Shown one piece after another: positions 1 to 8,265 of a stretch of DNA of 64,000 nt. The stretch spans positions 1,550,001-1,614,000 of the forward strand of contig NZ_RBKS01000001.1 of NCBI RefSeq assembly GCF_003634555.1. Reading direction: 5' to 3'. The position numbers and the translations under genes are program-made. The notes under the pieces are model-generated. The model saw only the letters and a list, made by a program, of their open reading frames with translations. It searched no databases and was not told the DNA's origin. Each line of letters opens with the position of its first letter. Position 1 is the stretch's first letter. Origin of the DNA: Frondihabitans australicus (GTDB lineage: Bacteria; Actinomycetota; Actinomycetes; Actinomycetales; Microbacteriaceae).

Positions 1-203
1 AAGTTGAGGACGGTGAAGGTCGCGGGCACGTGGCCGTCGCCCTTCGGGTACGCGATGACGTGGCCGCCGTGCGGCAGCTCGATGTCGAGAATCCCCATCT
101 CGTTCATCGTGCAGGCGAGCCCGAGCACGCCCTCGTAGAACTCTTTCGCTTCGTCCGCGTCGCGGACGCTGAAGCCCGAGAACGCGTGCCCTGTGGTCAG
201 CAT
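1..203 (-). CDS. VOC/glyoxalase-family protein, 3' end outside window
   Basis: The reading frame starts at ATG 203 and runs off the left edge, so only about 67 N-terminal residues are visible. They read as a beta-alpha-beta module of the vicinal oxygen chelate fold: FSGFSVRDADEAKEFYEGVL followed by DIELPHGGHVIAYPKG. An AGGA motif lies 7-8 nt before the ATG (the upstream strand reads GGCAGGATGAGCCC). VOC proteins include glyoxalase I, dioxygenases and antibiotic-binding proteins. The substrate cannot be told from this fragment. Confidence 0.8.
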   Translation of the reverse strand, partial: MLTTGHAFSGFSVRDADEAKEFYEGVLGLACTMNEMGILDIELPHGGHVIAYPKGDGHVPATFTVLN

Positions 204-261
204 GGGCTCATCCTGCCACCGAACCGGCACGGGTGGGGCGCAGGATCCGAACCATGCCCTG

Positions 262-1203
262 CTATACGAACTTCGCCGTCTGCTGGATCTGCGCGCGAAT
301 GGCGAAGACGTCGATCCCGGGAGCCTGCGCGCCGCCCGCGAGGCCGCCCCGCAGCACGTGCGCGAGCACCGACCGGCGCACGACGAACGCCGTGGAGTGC
401 CGCCCGCGGCCGATGGGCGAGACGGCGTCGGCGAGCGCGTCGTCGGGCACGACGATGAGCTGGGCGGTGAACGGCACCCGGCTGATCTTCTGGAACGCGC
501 GCGAGCTGCGAGCGAGGGTGCGGGCGGGCTCCTCGCCGTGCCGGAGCCCGTCGCCCGAGAGCTCGCCCTTGACCAGCTTCACGGGTGCGCCCCAGTCCTC
601 CGAGTTGATGGCGAAGAGGCCCCCGGGGCCGAGCACGATGTGGTCGAGCTCGGGCTCGCGCCCGGCTGCGACGTTGCTCCAGATCGTGAAGGCGATGCCG
701 AGCTCCGAGACGATGCGGGCCGTCGTCTCCTCGGCGACCGCCTTCGCGAGCACGCGGCGGATCTCGGCGGGGGCGCTTCGCACGAGCGCAGGATCATAGA
801 GATCCTCGACATCCGTTCCCCGACCCACCCACTCCCGCATCAGATCCAGGAACTCGACGCGCTCCTGCCCTCCCGGGTGGCCGTAGGCACGGGCGCGCGG
901 CTTCGACTCGGGGCGGGGGCGCGGGGGTCTCGGGGCCCAGGAGCTCGAGCCCGAGGGGGTGTCTCCTGCTCCTGCGCCCCTCGGCACCGCGCGGTACCCG
1001 GTGTCGTAGCGGGCGCGGTCTTCGGGGGTGCCGATGAGCTCCCACGCGAGTTGAACCTGCCGGAATCGCTCGGGGGTGCCACCGAGGTCGGGGTGCGTCT
1101 CGCGGGCGAGACGGCGGTAGGCGCGACGCAGCTCGTCGGTCGAGGCGGTGGCGCTGACCCCGAGGACCTCGTACGGGGTGGCGGCGGCAGGGCTGTCGGT
1201 CAT
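262..1203 (-). CDS. J-domain protein with C-terminal NERD-like domain
   Basis: Protein of 313 aa. Residues about 8-70 form a DnaJ J-domain (TPYEVLGVSATASTDELRRA, with the Hsp70-stimulating HPD in ETHPDLGG). A Ser/Pro/Arg-rich linker follows. The C-terminal half (about 170-270) resembles the nuclease-related NERD domain: a charged helix, then ELDHIVLGPGGLFAINSEDW and VKLVKGEL. There is no Gly/Phe or zinc-finger region, so this is a class III-type J protein and not DnaJ itself. I chose ATG 1203 because the J-domain follows directly; an upstream start at 1308 would add an unrelated tail. A TATTCT -10-like box lies 10 nt upstream, suggesting a very short leader. Role inferred only: recruitment of Hsp70 to a nucleic-acid-related target. 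Confidence 0.75.
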   Translation of the reverse strand: MTDSPAAATPYEVLGVSATASTDELRRAYRRLARETHPDLGGTPERFRQVQLAWELIGTPEDRARYDTGYRAVPRGAGAGDTPSGSSSWAPRPPRPRPESKPRARAYGHPGGQERVEFLDLMREWVGRGTDVEDLYDPALVRSAPAEIRRVLAKAVAEETTARIVSELGIAFTIWSNVAAGREPELDHIVLGPGGLFAINSEDWGAPVKLVKGELSGDGLRHGEEPARTLARSSRAFQKISRVPFTAQLIVVPDDALADAVSPIGRGRHSTAFVVRRSVLAHVLRGGLAGGAQAPGIDVFAIRAQIQQTAKFV

Positions 1204-1319
1204 GTGTGCAGTGAGAATACCGGGCGCCCGCTGGAAAGCCGCGGCGCAGATCCGATGAAGTCTCTCGACGTCGATCATCTCGACGACACCTGTTGCATGC
1301 AAGTGCATAGACTTAAGTC

Positions 1320-2465
1320 ATGACAAACCCCATCAGAACCGTCATCAGCCCCGGCCGCTACGTGCAGGGCAAGGGCGCCATGAGCCGCCTCGGCGGCTAC
1401 GTCAAGGAGATCGGGCAGACCGCTCTGATCGTCTCGGACGACTTCGTCTGGGGCGTGGTCGGCGAGCAGGTCTCCGCCGACTTCGCCGACAGCGGCATCG
1501 CCTTCACCCGGGTCGGCTTCGGCCGCTTCGCCACTCCCGCCGCCGTCGACTCGCTCGTCGAGGCCATCCGCTCGGGCGGGGTGGACGTGATCGTCGGCCT
1601 CGGCGGCGGCAGCGCCATCGACGCGGCGAAGTCGGCGGGCCACCTCGCCGGGATCCGCTGGGTGAGCGTTCCGACCGTCGCGTCGACCGATGCGCCCACC
1701 TCTGCCCTCGCCGTGATCTACACGGAGGAGGGCGAGTTCATCGAGTACCGCTTCTTCCCGCACAACCCCGACCTCGTGCTCATCGACACCCAGCTCGTCG
1801 CGAACGCGCCGGTCGCCTTCCTCGTCGCCGGCATCGGCGACGCCCTCGCGACCTGGCTCGAGGCACGCGCCACGCAGCGCTCCAACTCGCTCACGATGGC
1901 CGGCGGCCTGCCGACGCAGACCGGCACGGCGCTGGCGAAGCTGTCGTGGGACATCATCCACGAGAACGCCCTGTCGGCCCTCGACTCGGTGCGCGACCAC
2001 CTCGTGACGCCGGCCCTCGAGAACCTCGTCGAGGCGAACACGCTGCTCTCCGGTCTCGGCTTCGAGTCGGGCGGCCTCGCCGCAGCGCACGCCATCCACA
2101 ACGGTCTCACCGCCGCGCCGCAGACGCACGGCCTCGCCCACGGGCAGAAGGTCAACATCGGCTCGATCGCGCAGCTCGTGCTCGAGGGCGCACCGCGTGA
2201 GGAGATCGAGGACTTCGTCGTCTTCACCACGAAGGTCGGCCTGCCGAACACGCTCACCGAGATCGGCCTCACGGTCGACGACGAGGCCGAGCTGAAGGCC
2301 GTCGCCGAGGCCGCGTGCCTGCCGAGCGACACGATCCACAACATGCCGTTCGAGGTCACCCCCGAGTCGGTCGTCGACGCTCTCAAGGCGATCGAGCGGC
2401 TGTCGCGGTCGATCCGCGCCGAGCACGGGCTGCCGGAGCCGGTGCTGTACCGCGCCGCCCACTGA
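1320..2465 (+). CDS. gldA: Glycerol dehydrogenase-type iron/zinc alcohol dehydrogenase
   Basis: 381 aa, the usual length for GldA, which oxidises glycerol to dihydroxyacetone with NAD+. The nucleotide-binding segment GLGGGSAIDAAKSAG is followed by VPTVASTDAPTSALAVIY, typical of the family. The expected metal ligands are in place: Asp in GIGDALATWLEA, His in AAAHAIHNGL and His in THGLAHGQKV. TAGACT at 1308-1313 lies exactly 6 nt before the ATG and there is no Shine-Dalgarno, so the mRNA is probably leaderless. A family A palindrome follows immediately and probably ends the transcript. Related dehydrogenases act on other polyols, so substrate identity is less sure than the family. Confidence 0.88.
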   Translation: MTNPIRTVISPGRYVQGKGAMSRLGGYVKEIGQTALIVSDDFVWGVVGEQVSADFADSGIAFTRVGFGRFATPAAVDSLVEAIRSGGVDVIVGLGGGSAIDAAKSAGHLAGIRWVSVPTVASTDAPTSALAVIYTEEGEFIEYRFFPHNPDLVLIDTQLVANAPVAFLVAGIGDALATWLEARATQRSNSLTMAGGLPTQTGTALAKLSWDIIHENALSALDSVRDHLVTPALENLVEANTLLSGLGFESGGLAAAHAIHNGLTAAPQTHGLAHGQKVNIGSIAQLVLEGAPREEIEDFVVFTTKVGLPNTLTEIGLTVDDEAELKAVAEAACLPSDTIHNMPFEVTPESVVDALKAIERLSRSIRAEHGLPEPVLYRAAH

Positions 2466-2473
2466 CCCCTCCC

Positions 2474-2531
2474 GCGACAAAACGCGACACCTGCGACGCT
2501 CTCCCGCGTCGCAGGTGTCGCGTTTTGTCGC
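2474..2531. repeat. Family A palindrome, copy 1 (probable terminator)
   Basis: Perfect inverted repeat with 26-nt arms at 2474-2499 and 2506-2531 and a 6-nt loop TCTCCC. The arm starts GCGACAAAACGCGACACC. It sits 8 bp after gldA, so termination is a likely role, but there is no U-tract. The right arm ends 13 nt before the TAGGCT -10 box of the next gene, so its TTTTGT could double as that gene's -35. Confidence 0.9.
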
Positions 2532-2556
2532 ACGGGCGGGCGGATAGGCTCGGGGC

Positions 2557-3111
2557 GTGACTGACGACGACCTCACTCCCCCGGCCAAGCGGAACGTCAA
2601 GGCCCTCACCGCCTTCCTCGGCGAGATGGAGGCCGGCGACGCCGTCGTCGCCACGTTCACCACCGACCGCTACGGGGTCTTCGCGGTGCGCGGCGAGGTC
2701 GTCCAGTCGCAGCTGCTCGGGGCGTTCACGCTCGGCAGCCACCCGCTCGACTCGAACCGCAAGCCGTCGAAGGCGCTGCAGCTGCTGCGGACGTTCCACT
2801 CCGCCGAGCGCGAGGAGGCAGCCGCGTCGAGGCCGTCGGATCCTGCGGCCGTCGACGAGTCGGTGGCGCACGGCGCGCTGATCCGGGTGACGTACTCCGA
2901 GCCCGCGTACGGCGTGTTCGACGTGGCCGGTGTCGCGGTGCACTCATCGGTCGACGACAGCATCCTGGTCGGGTCGTGGATGGTGTCGACGCACGACCGC
3001 ATCGCGGAGCGCGTGCTCGCGGTCGAGGTGCTCGCGCCCGTGGGCGGCCACGAGCTGGCCGTGCCCCGCGAGATCACGTCGTGGGGCAACGAGTCCGCCG
3101 CCGACGTCTAG
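2557..3111 (+). CDS. Conserved hypothetical protein, two similar halves
   Basis: 184 aa, start GTG 2557. TAGGCT at 2545-2550 is 6 nt upstream, suggesting a leaderless transcript. There is no signal peptide or membrane segment. Two segments look alike: DAVVATFTTDRYGVFAVRGEVVQSQ (abridged reading, residues about 28-52) and ALIRVTYSEPAYGVFDVAGVAVHSS (about 107-131). Both show [AL]xxxxxTxxxYGVFxVxGxVVxSx, which suggests an internal duplication of a beta-rich unit. I do not recognise a named family. The stop overlaps the stop of the convergent gene by 4 nt. Confidence 0.65.
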   Translation: MTDDDLTPPAKRNVKALTAFLGEMEAGDAVVATFTTDRYGVFAVRGEVVQSQLLGAFTLGSHPLDSNRKPSKALQLLRTFHSAEREEAAASRPSDPAAVDESVAHGALIRVTYSEPAYGVFDVAGVAVHSSVDDSILVGSWMVSTHDRIAERVLAVEVLAPVGGHELAVPREITSWGNESAADV

Positions 3112-3503
3112 CGCTGCGACGCCGTGGTGCGCTGCCGCTTGAGCGCGGCGCGCCGGGCACGACGCGCCTGGAACCAGGCGACGACGGCACGGACCCGGCG
3201 CTGCACCCACATGTTGAACCGGTGCGCGGCCGGGAACTCGGTGCCGAGGATCGCGAGGCCCAGGAACACGATCAGCCAGCCAGGCCCGGGCAGCGGGATG
3301 TCGATGATGCCGAAGATCACGATCGCGAGGCCGACGACGCCGACGACGATCTTGTAGGCCAGCCGCAGGCGAGGGTAGAGGTTGAGCTTCGCGCGGAAGA
3401 GGCGGGCGCGCTTGGCGACCTTCGAGTTGCGAAGACGGTGATGGGAGGCGGCGTGAGGCTGCTCCTGCGCCCCCTGCGCCCTCGGACCCGCCTCACTCGA
3501 CAT
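3108..3503 (-). CDS. TIGR02611/PGPGW-family small membrane protein
   Basis: 131 aa. The basic N terminus (residues 1-45, rich in Arg/Lys/His) precedes two hydrophobic segments around IVVGVVGLAIVIFGIIDI and GWLIVFLGLAILGTEF, separated by the signature PLPGPGW. The tail is again strongly basic (RRARRAALKRQR). This matches the PGPGW transmembrane family, of unknown function. TAGGAT at 3510-3515 (complement strand) lies 6 nt before the ATG, so the transcript is probably leaderless. Its 3' end overlaps the convergent neighbour by 4 bp. Confidence 0.8.
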   Translation of the reverse strand: MSSEAGPRAQGAQEQPHAASHHRLRNSKVAKRARLFRAKLNLYPRLRLAYKIVVGVVGLAIVIFGIIDIPLPGPGWLIVFLGLAILGTEFPAAHRFNMWVQRRVRAVVAWFQARRARRAALKRQRTTASQR

Positions 3504-3588
3504 GCCCGAATCCTACGCACGCACACCGGGCGCGACCACCGAGCCTCATGCCAAGAACCACCGAACCGGGTGCCAACACGCTGAACGC

Positions 3589-3600
3589 GTGAGCGCTCAC
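3589..3600. promoter_or_regulatory. Perfect palindrome GTGAGCGCTCAC, candidate operator
   Basis: A 12-bp perfect palindrome (14 bp including flanking C/G), 25 bp before the aldo/keto reductase at 3626. An identical 12-mer lies at 7501-7512, upstream of another aldo/keto reductase. It resembles LacI-family operators (symmetrical lac operator core GAGCGCTC). Confidence 0.6.
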
Positions 3601-3625
3601 GTCGCCCAGGGTCTAGGCAGGAGAC

Positions 3626-4603
3626 ATGGATTACACACACTTGGGACGCACAGGGCTGTCCGTTTCGCGCGCCATCCTCGGCACGATGAACTTCGGGCCG
3701 CAGACGACCGAACCCGACAGCTTCGCCATCATGGACAAAGCCCTCGAATCGGGCGTCAACTTCTTCGACACCGCCAATGTCTACGGCCGCACCGTGGGCA
3801 AGGGCGCGACCGAGTCGATCATCGGCCGCTGGTTCGCGCAGGGCGGCCAGCGCCGTGAGAAGACGGTGCTCGCCACGAAGCTCTACGGCGACATGAGCGA
3901 CGACGAGTGGCCGAACGGCGGCAAGCTATCCGCCTACAACATCCGGCACGCGATCGACGCCAGCCTCGAGCGGCTGCAGACCGACCACATCGACCTCATC
4001 CAGTTCCACCACGTCGACCGCGACACCCCGTGGGACGAGATCTGGGGCGCCATCGAGGTCGCCGTCGCCCAGGGCAAGGTGGTCTACGCCGGGTCGTCGA
4101 ACTTCGCCGGCTGGCACATCGCCCAGGCACAGGAGGCCGCCCGCAGCCGCCACTTCCTCGGCCTCGTCAGCGAGCAGTCGATCTACAACCTCATCAAGCG
4201 CGAGGTCGAGCTGGAGGTCATCCCGGCCGCGCAGCACTACGGCCTCGGCGTCATCCCGTGGTCGCCACTCAACGGCGGCCTGCTCGGCGGCATCATCGGC
4301 AAGGAGAACGAGGGCGTCCGCCGGCTCGAGGGCCGCTCGGCCGAGTACGTCAAGGAGCACCGCGACCAGCTCGAGGCCTACGAGAACCTGGCGCAGGAGC
4401 TCGGCCACGCCCCCGGCGAACTCGCCCTCGCGTGGCTCCTGCACCAGCCCGGAGTGACCGGCCCCATCACCGGCCCGCGCACGATGGAGCAGCTCGACTC
4501 GGCCGTCCGCGCCGTCGACATCCACCTCGACGACGACGCGCTGGCGAAGCTCGACGCGCTGTTCCCCGGGCACAAGCCGGCGCCGGAGGATTATGCGTGG
4601 TGA
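3626..4603 (+). CDS. Aldo/keto reductase
   Basis: 325 aa, typical for the AKR fold (a TIM barrel using NADPH). The N terminus MDYTHLGRTGLSVSRAILGT is characteristic. The catalytic tetrad is visible: Asp in NFFDTANVYG, Tyr in the same segment, Lys in VLATKLYG and His in LIQFHHVD. The NADP-binding tail appears as GPITGPRTMEQLDSAV. A GGAG motif precedes the ATG at 3626. The operator-like palindrome at 3589-3600 suggests repression by a LacI-type regulator not encoded next to it. A second AKR follows 66 bp downstream on the same strand. Substrate unknown. Confidence 0.88.
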   Translation: MDYTHLGRTGLSVSRAILGTMNFGPQTTEPDSFAIMDKALESGVNFFDTANVYGRTVGKGATESIIGRWFAQGGQRREKTVLATKLYGDMSDDEWPNGGKLSAYNIRHAIDASLERLQTDHIDLIQFHHVDRDTPWDEIWGAIEVAVAQGKVVYAGSSNFAGWHIAQAQEAARSRHFLGLVSEQSIYNLIKREVELEVIPAAQHYGLGVIPWSPLNGGLLGGIIGKENEGVRRLEGRSAEYVKEHRDQLEAYENLAQELGHAPGELALAWLLHQPGVTGPITGPRTMEQLDSAVRAVDIHLDDDALAKLDALFPGHKPAPEDYAW

Positions 4604-4669
4604 CCGGGGCCTGCTCCTGCACCTCTGTCTGCACCCGAACAACGGGCTCCCCCTGAAGAAAGCGAATCA

Positions 4670-5563
4670 ATGAAGACACGCACCATCGGCGACGTCACCG
4701 TCTCGGCGATCGGACTGGGCGGCATGCCCATGTCGATCGAGGGCCGGCCCGACGAGAAGCGATCGATCGCCACGATCCACGCGGCCCTCGAGGCCGGCAT
4801 CACGTTCATCGACACGGCCGATGCCTATCATCTGGCGGGCAAGCCCGACGACGAGGGGCACAACGAGATCCTCATCGCGAAGGCGCTGCGCGAATGGCAC
4901 GGCGACACGTCGGACGTGCTCGTCGCGACGAAGGGCGGCCACACGCGCGTGACGTCGAAGCCCGACGGGCCGTGGGGGCAGGACGGCACGCCCGCGCACC
5001 TCAAGGAGGCGGCGCGCAAGTCGGCGTCGCGTCTCGGGGTGGAGGCGATCGGGCTCTACCAGTTCCATCGGCCCGACCCCGACGTTCCCTACGCCGACTC
5101 GATCGGCGCCATCAAGGAGCTCCTCGACGAGGGCGTGATCCGCATGGCGGGCATCTCGAACGCGAACGTCGACCAGATCCGGCAGGCGAACGAGATCCTC
5201 GACGACCGGCTGGTGTCGGTGCAGAACCAGTTCTCGCCGGCGTTCCTGTCGTCGACGCCTGAGCTCGAGTACTGCGACGAGAACAGCATCACGTTCCTGC
5301 CGTGGGCGCCGCTCGGGGGCATCACGAACGCGGCCGCTCTCGGCGCGAACCACGCGGTCTTCGCCGAGATCGCGAACGCGCGGCGCCTGTCGCCGCAGGT
5401 GGTCTGCCTCGCGTGGGAGCTGCGGAAGTCCGACGTCGTGATCCCGATCCCGGGCGCCTCGCGGCCGCAGTCGATCATGGACTCCGCGACGGCGGCGTCG
5501 ATCAAGCTGTCGGACGACGAGTTCGCCCGGCTCGAGGCCGCGACGACGGCTCCTGCAGCGTGA
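4670..5563 (+). CDS. Aldo/keto reductase
   Basis: 297 aa. AKR signatures: VSAIGLGGMPMS, the catalytic Asp/Tyr in FIDTADAYHLAG, Lys in VLVATKGGHTR, His in LYQFHRPDPD, and the C-terminal cofactor segment VVIPIPGASRPQSIMDSA. It is probably cotranscribed with the AKR ending at 4603. The stop lies inside a short direct duplication (CCTGC[A/C]GCGTGATCGTG at 5552-5568 and 5575-5591), a probable replication slippage product. Substrate unknown. Confidence 0.86.
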   Translation: MKTRTIGDVTVSAIGLGGMPMSIEGRPDEKRSIATIHAALEAGITFIDTADAYHLAGKPDDEGHNEILIAKALREWHGDTSDVLVATKGGHTRVTSKPDGPWGQDGTPAHLKEAARKSASRLGVEAIGLYQFHRPDPDVPYADSIGAIKELLDEGVIRMAGISNANVDQIRQANEILDDRLVSVQNQFSPAFLSSTPELEYCDENSITFLPWAPLGGITNAAALGANHAVFAEIANARRLSPQVVCLAWELRKSDVVIPIPGASRPQSIMDSATAASIKLSDDEFARLEAATTAPAA

Positions 5564-5601
5564 TCGTGGCGGCGCCTGCCGCGTGATCGTGACGTGAGCG
5601 T

Positions 5602-6273
5602 CTAGCTCAGCGGAGGGGCGGGCAGAGGGTAGCGCCAGCTGGAGCGCTCGCCCTCCGCCCGCCCCTCCGCCCACGTCACCGTGATGGTGCTGTCGGTCGT
5701 GGTCGGGCGCACCCGCGCGGTGAAGCTCACGCTCGACCCCGGCGCGATCCACGCCCCGTCGTCGAAGTCGTCGGGGCCCTCGAGGGTCTCCGCGCCGCCC
5801 ACCCACACGTCGTGCGCGATCGCCGTGCCGGTGTTGGCTAGCCGGTAGTGGTCGCCGCCGTCGTGCGAGAGGCTCCAGGCCGCTCGCCCCACGGCCGTCG
5901 GCGCCTCGAACGCGTGCGCGGTCGACCCCTCGGGCGCAGGAGCCAGCACCCGCCCGGCGACACCCGCGCCACCGGCCGCCGCCGCTCGTCCCTCCCGCGC
6001 CTCACGTGCCATCGCCTGGACGCCGTCGGCGATGCGGGTCAGCTCGTCGATCGTCAGCGCCGAGGCGGCGGCGGCGCGCTGGGCCGCCGCCTGAGCCTCG
6101 CGGTTCGACTCCGCGGCCGCGGCGGCGGCCGCCTCAGCCTGCTGCTTCTGCGCGACCTGGCCCTTCCACGAGAAGTAGAACGACACCGCCAGGCCGGCGA
6201 GCGCGATGACCGTCGCGATGGCCTCGATGATGTTGGCGACGTTCTCGGCGGTGTCGGCGCTCGCGGCGTTCAT
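5602..6273 (-). CDS. Hypothetical membrane protein with Ala-rich coiled coil
   Basis: 223 aa from ATG 6273, chosen because AGGA is 7 nt upstream; an in-frame ATG at 6360 would add a basic leader of no recognised type. One membrane segment lies near the N terminus (about residues 13-35, EAIATVIALAGLAVSFYFSW). It is followed by an Ala/Gln/Glu-rich stretch (about 38-75) that should form a coiled coil, then a beta-rich domain with several Trp and Asp residues (WSLSHDGGDHYRLANTGTAI) resembling an Ig-like or CARDB-type fold. Function not recognised. Confidence 0.6.
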   Translation of the reverse strand: MNAASADTAENVANIIEAIATVIALAGLAVSFYFSWKGQVAQKQQAEAAAAAAAESNREAQAAAQRAAAASALTIDELTRIADGVQAMAREAREGRAAAAGGAGVAGRVLAPAPEGSTAHAFEAPTAVGRAAWSLSHDGGDHYRLANTGTAIAHDVWVGGAETLEGPDDFDDGAWIAPGSSVSFTARVRPTTTDSTITVTWAEGRAEGERSSWRYPLPAPPLS

Positions 6274-6359
6274 GCGCTGATCCTGCCAGTCGCCTCCGTC
6301 ACTCGGCCACCCCTCGCACGCGCCGCCCGGCCGCGCCCGTCTCGCCGCCACCGAGTACA

Positions 6360-6415
6360 CGAGTGGCCCGATCTGTACGCAGGTGCTCGGAAATCCGTAC
6401 GGATCGGGCCACTCG
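6360..6415. terminator. Long inverted repeat downstream of the 6435-7439 gene
   Basis: Arms 6360-6379 and 6396-6415 (CGAGTGGCCCGATC paired with GATCGGGCCACTCG, continued by GTACG/CGTAC after one mismatch) with a 16-nt loop. It lies 20 bp past the stop of the minus-strand reductase. Sequence unrelated to palindrome families A and B. Confidence 0.7.
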
Positions 6416-6434
6416 GCTCACTCGGGCGAAGCGA

Positions 6435-7439
<1,005 letters not shown>

Positions 7440-7500
7440 GGGGAGTTCTCCTTGTCGTGGCCGGCTGCGGTGCCGGGCCACGGGCGACGGTACTCCGCCA

Positions 7501-7512
7501 GTGAGCGCTCAC
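7501..7512. promoter_or_regulatory. Perfect palindrome GTGAGCGCTCAC, second copy
   Basis: Identical to 3589-3600. It lies upstream of the minus-strand AKR start (7439) and downstream of the DUF1345 gene stop (7555). Candidate LacI-type operator. Confidence 0.6.
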
Positions 7513-7554
7513 ACTTTCGGGAGTTCGATTCAGAAGCGGCGGTTCTGGGTGCCG

Positions 7555-8208
7555 TCAGCCGCCGAGACCGGCGACCAGGTTCACGAGGGTCGCGAGGATC
7601 ACCGTGCCGAACAGGTACGACAGCAGGCAGTGGCGCGTCACGAGCCGCCGGATCTCCCGCGACGTGATCGTCGTGTCGCTCACCTGGTACGTCATGCCGA
7701 GGTCGAAGGCGAGGTACGCGAAGTCGTGGTAGTCGGGCGCCTCCTTCTGGTTGAAGTCGATGCCGCCCTCCTCCCCCGCGAAGTACAGCACCGCGTACCG
7801 CAGCATGTACAGGGTGTGGATCAGGAACCACGACAGCGCCACGCTCGCCACGGCCAGCGACGCGAGCACGACGGCGTGCGCCCCCGAGGCCTTGGCGGCC
7901 TCGACGACCGTGTAGCCGACGATGCCCAGGCTGGCGAGGGCGGCCAGCGTGAGCATGACCTCCATGGTCGAGTGCGCAGGATCCTCGGCGAGAGCATGCG
8001 AGCGAGTGTCGTCCCCGTCGAACCGATACACCACCGACCACACCCACACGAGGTAGATGAGGCAGGCGGCGATCCAGCCGATCACGAGCGCGGTGCCCTG
8101 GAGGCCGAGGGCGAATGCCGCTGCTCCTGCGACCACGCCGCCGACGAGCATCGCGACCAGGCGCAGCCGGCTCGCGGTGCGGCGGGCGTCGGCCTTCATG
8201 AGGGTCAT
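7555..8208 (-). CDS. DUF1345 membrane protein
   Basis: 217 aa with about five hydrophobic helices (for example VAMLVGGVVAGAAAFALG, ALVIGWIAACLIYLVWVWSV, VVLASLAVASVALSWFLIHT, YLFGTVILATLVNLVAGL). The DUF1345 hallmark is present near residues 150-190: DFNQKEAPDYHDFAYLAFDL then GMTYQVSDTTI. The function of the family is unknown. It follows uxaC by 57 bp on the same strand and may be cotranscribed with it, which hints at a link to hexuronate uptake or efflux. That is inference only. Confidence 0.85.
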   Translation of the reverse strand: MTLMKADARRTASRLRLVAMLVGGVVAGAAAFALGLQGTALVIGWIAACLIYLVWVWSVVYRFDGDDTRSHALAEDPAHSTMEVMLTLAALASLGIVGYTVVEAAKASGAHAVVLASLAVASVALSWFLIHTLYMLRYAVLYFAGEEGGIDFNQKEAPDYHDFAYLAFDLGMTYQVSDTTITSREIRRLVTRHCLLSYLFGTVILATLVNLVAGLGG

Positions 8209-8265
8209 GGTCCGATCGTCGTGCGCGTCGAGCCGCTCGGCCTGCCGACACGCCCACAGCGCCCG

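Noticed and set aside
6273-6360. Longer start for the Ala-rich membrane protein at 6360
   Set aside because: It would begin in the terminator arm of the neighbouring gene and has no ribosome site; ATG 6273 has AGGA at good spacing.
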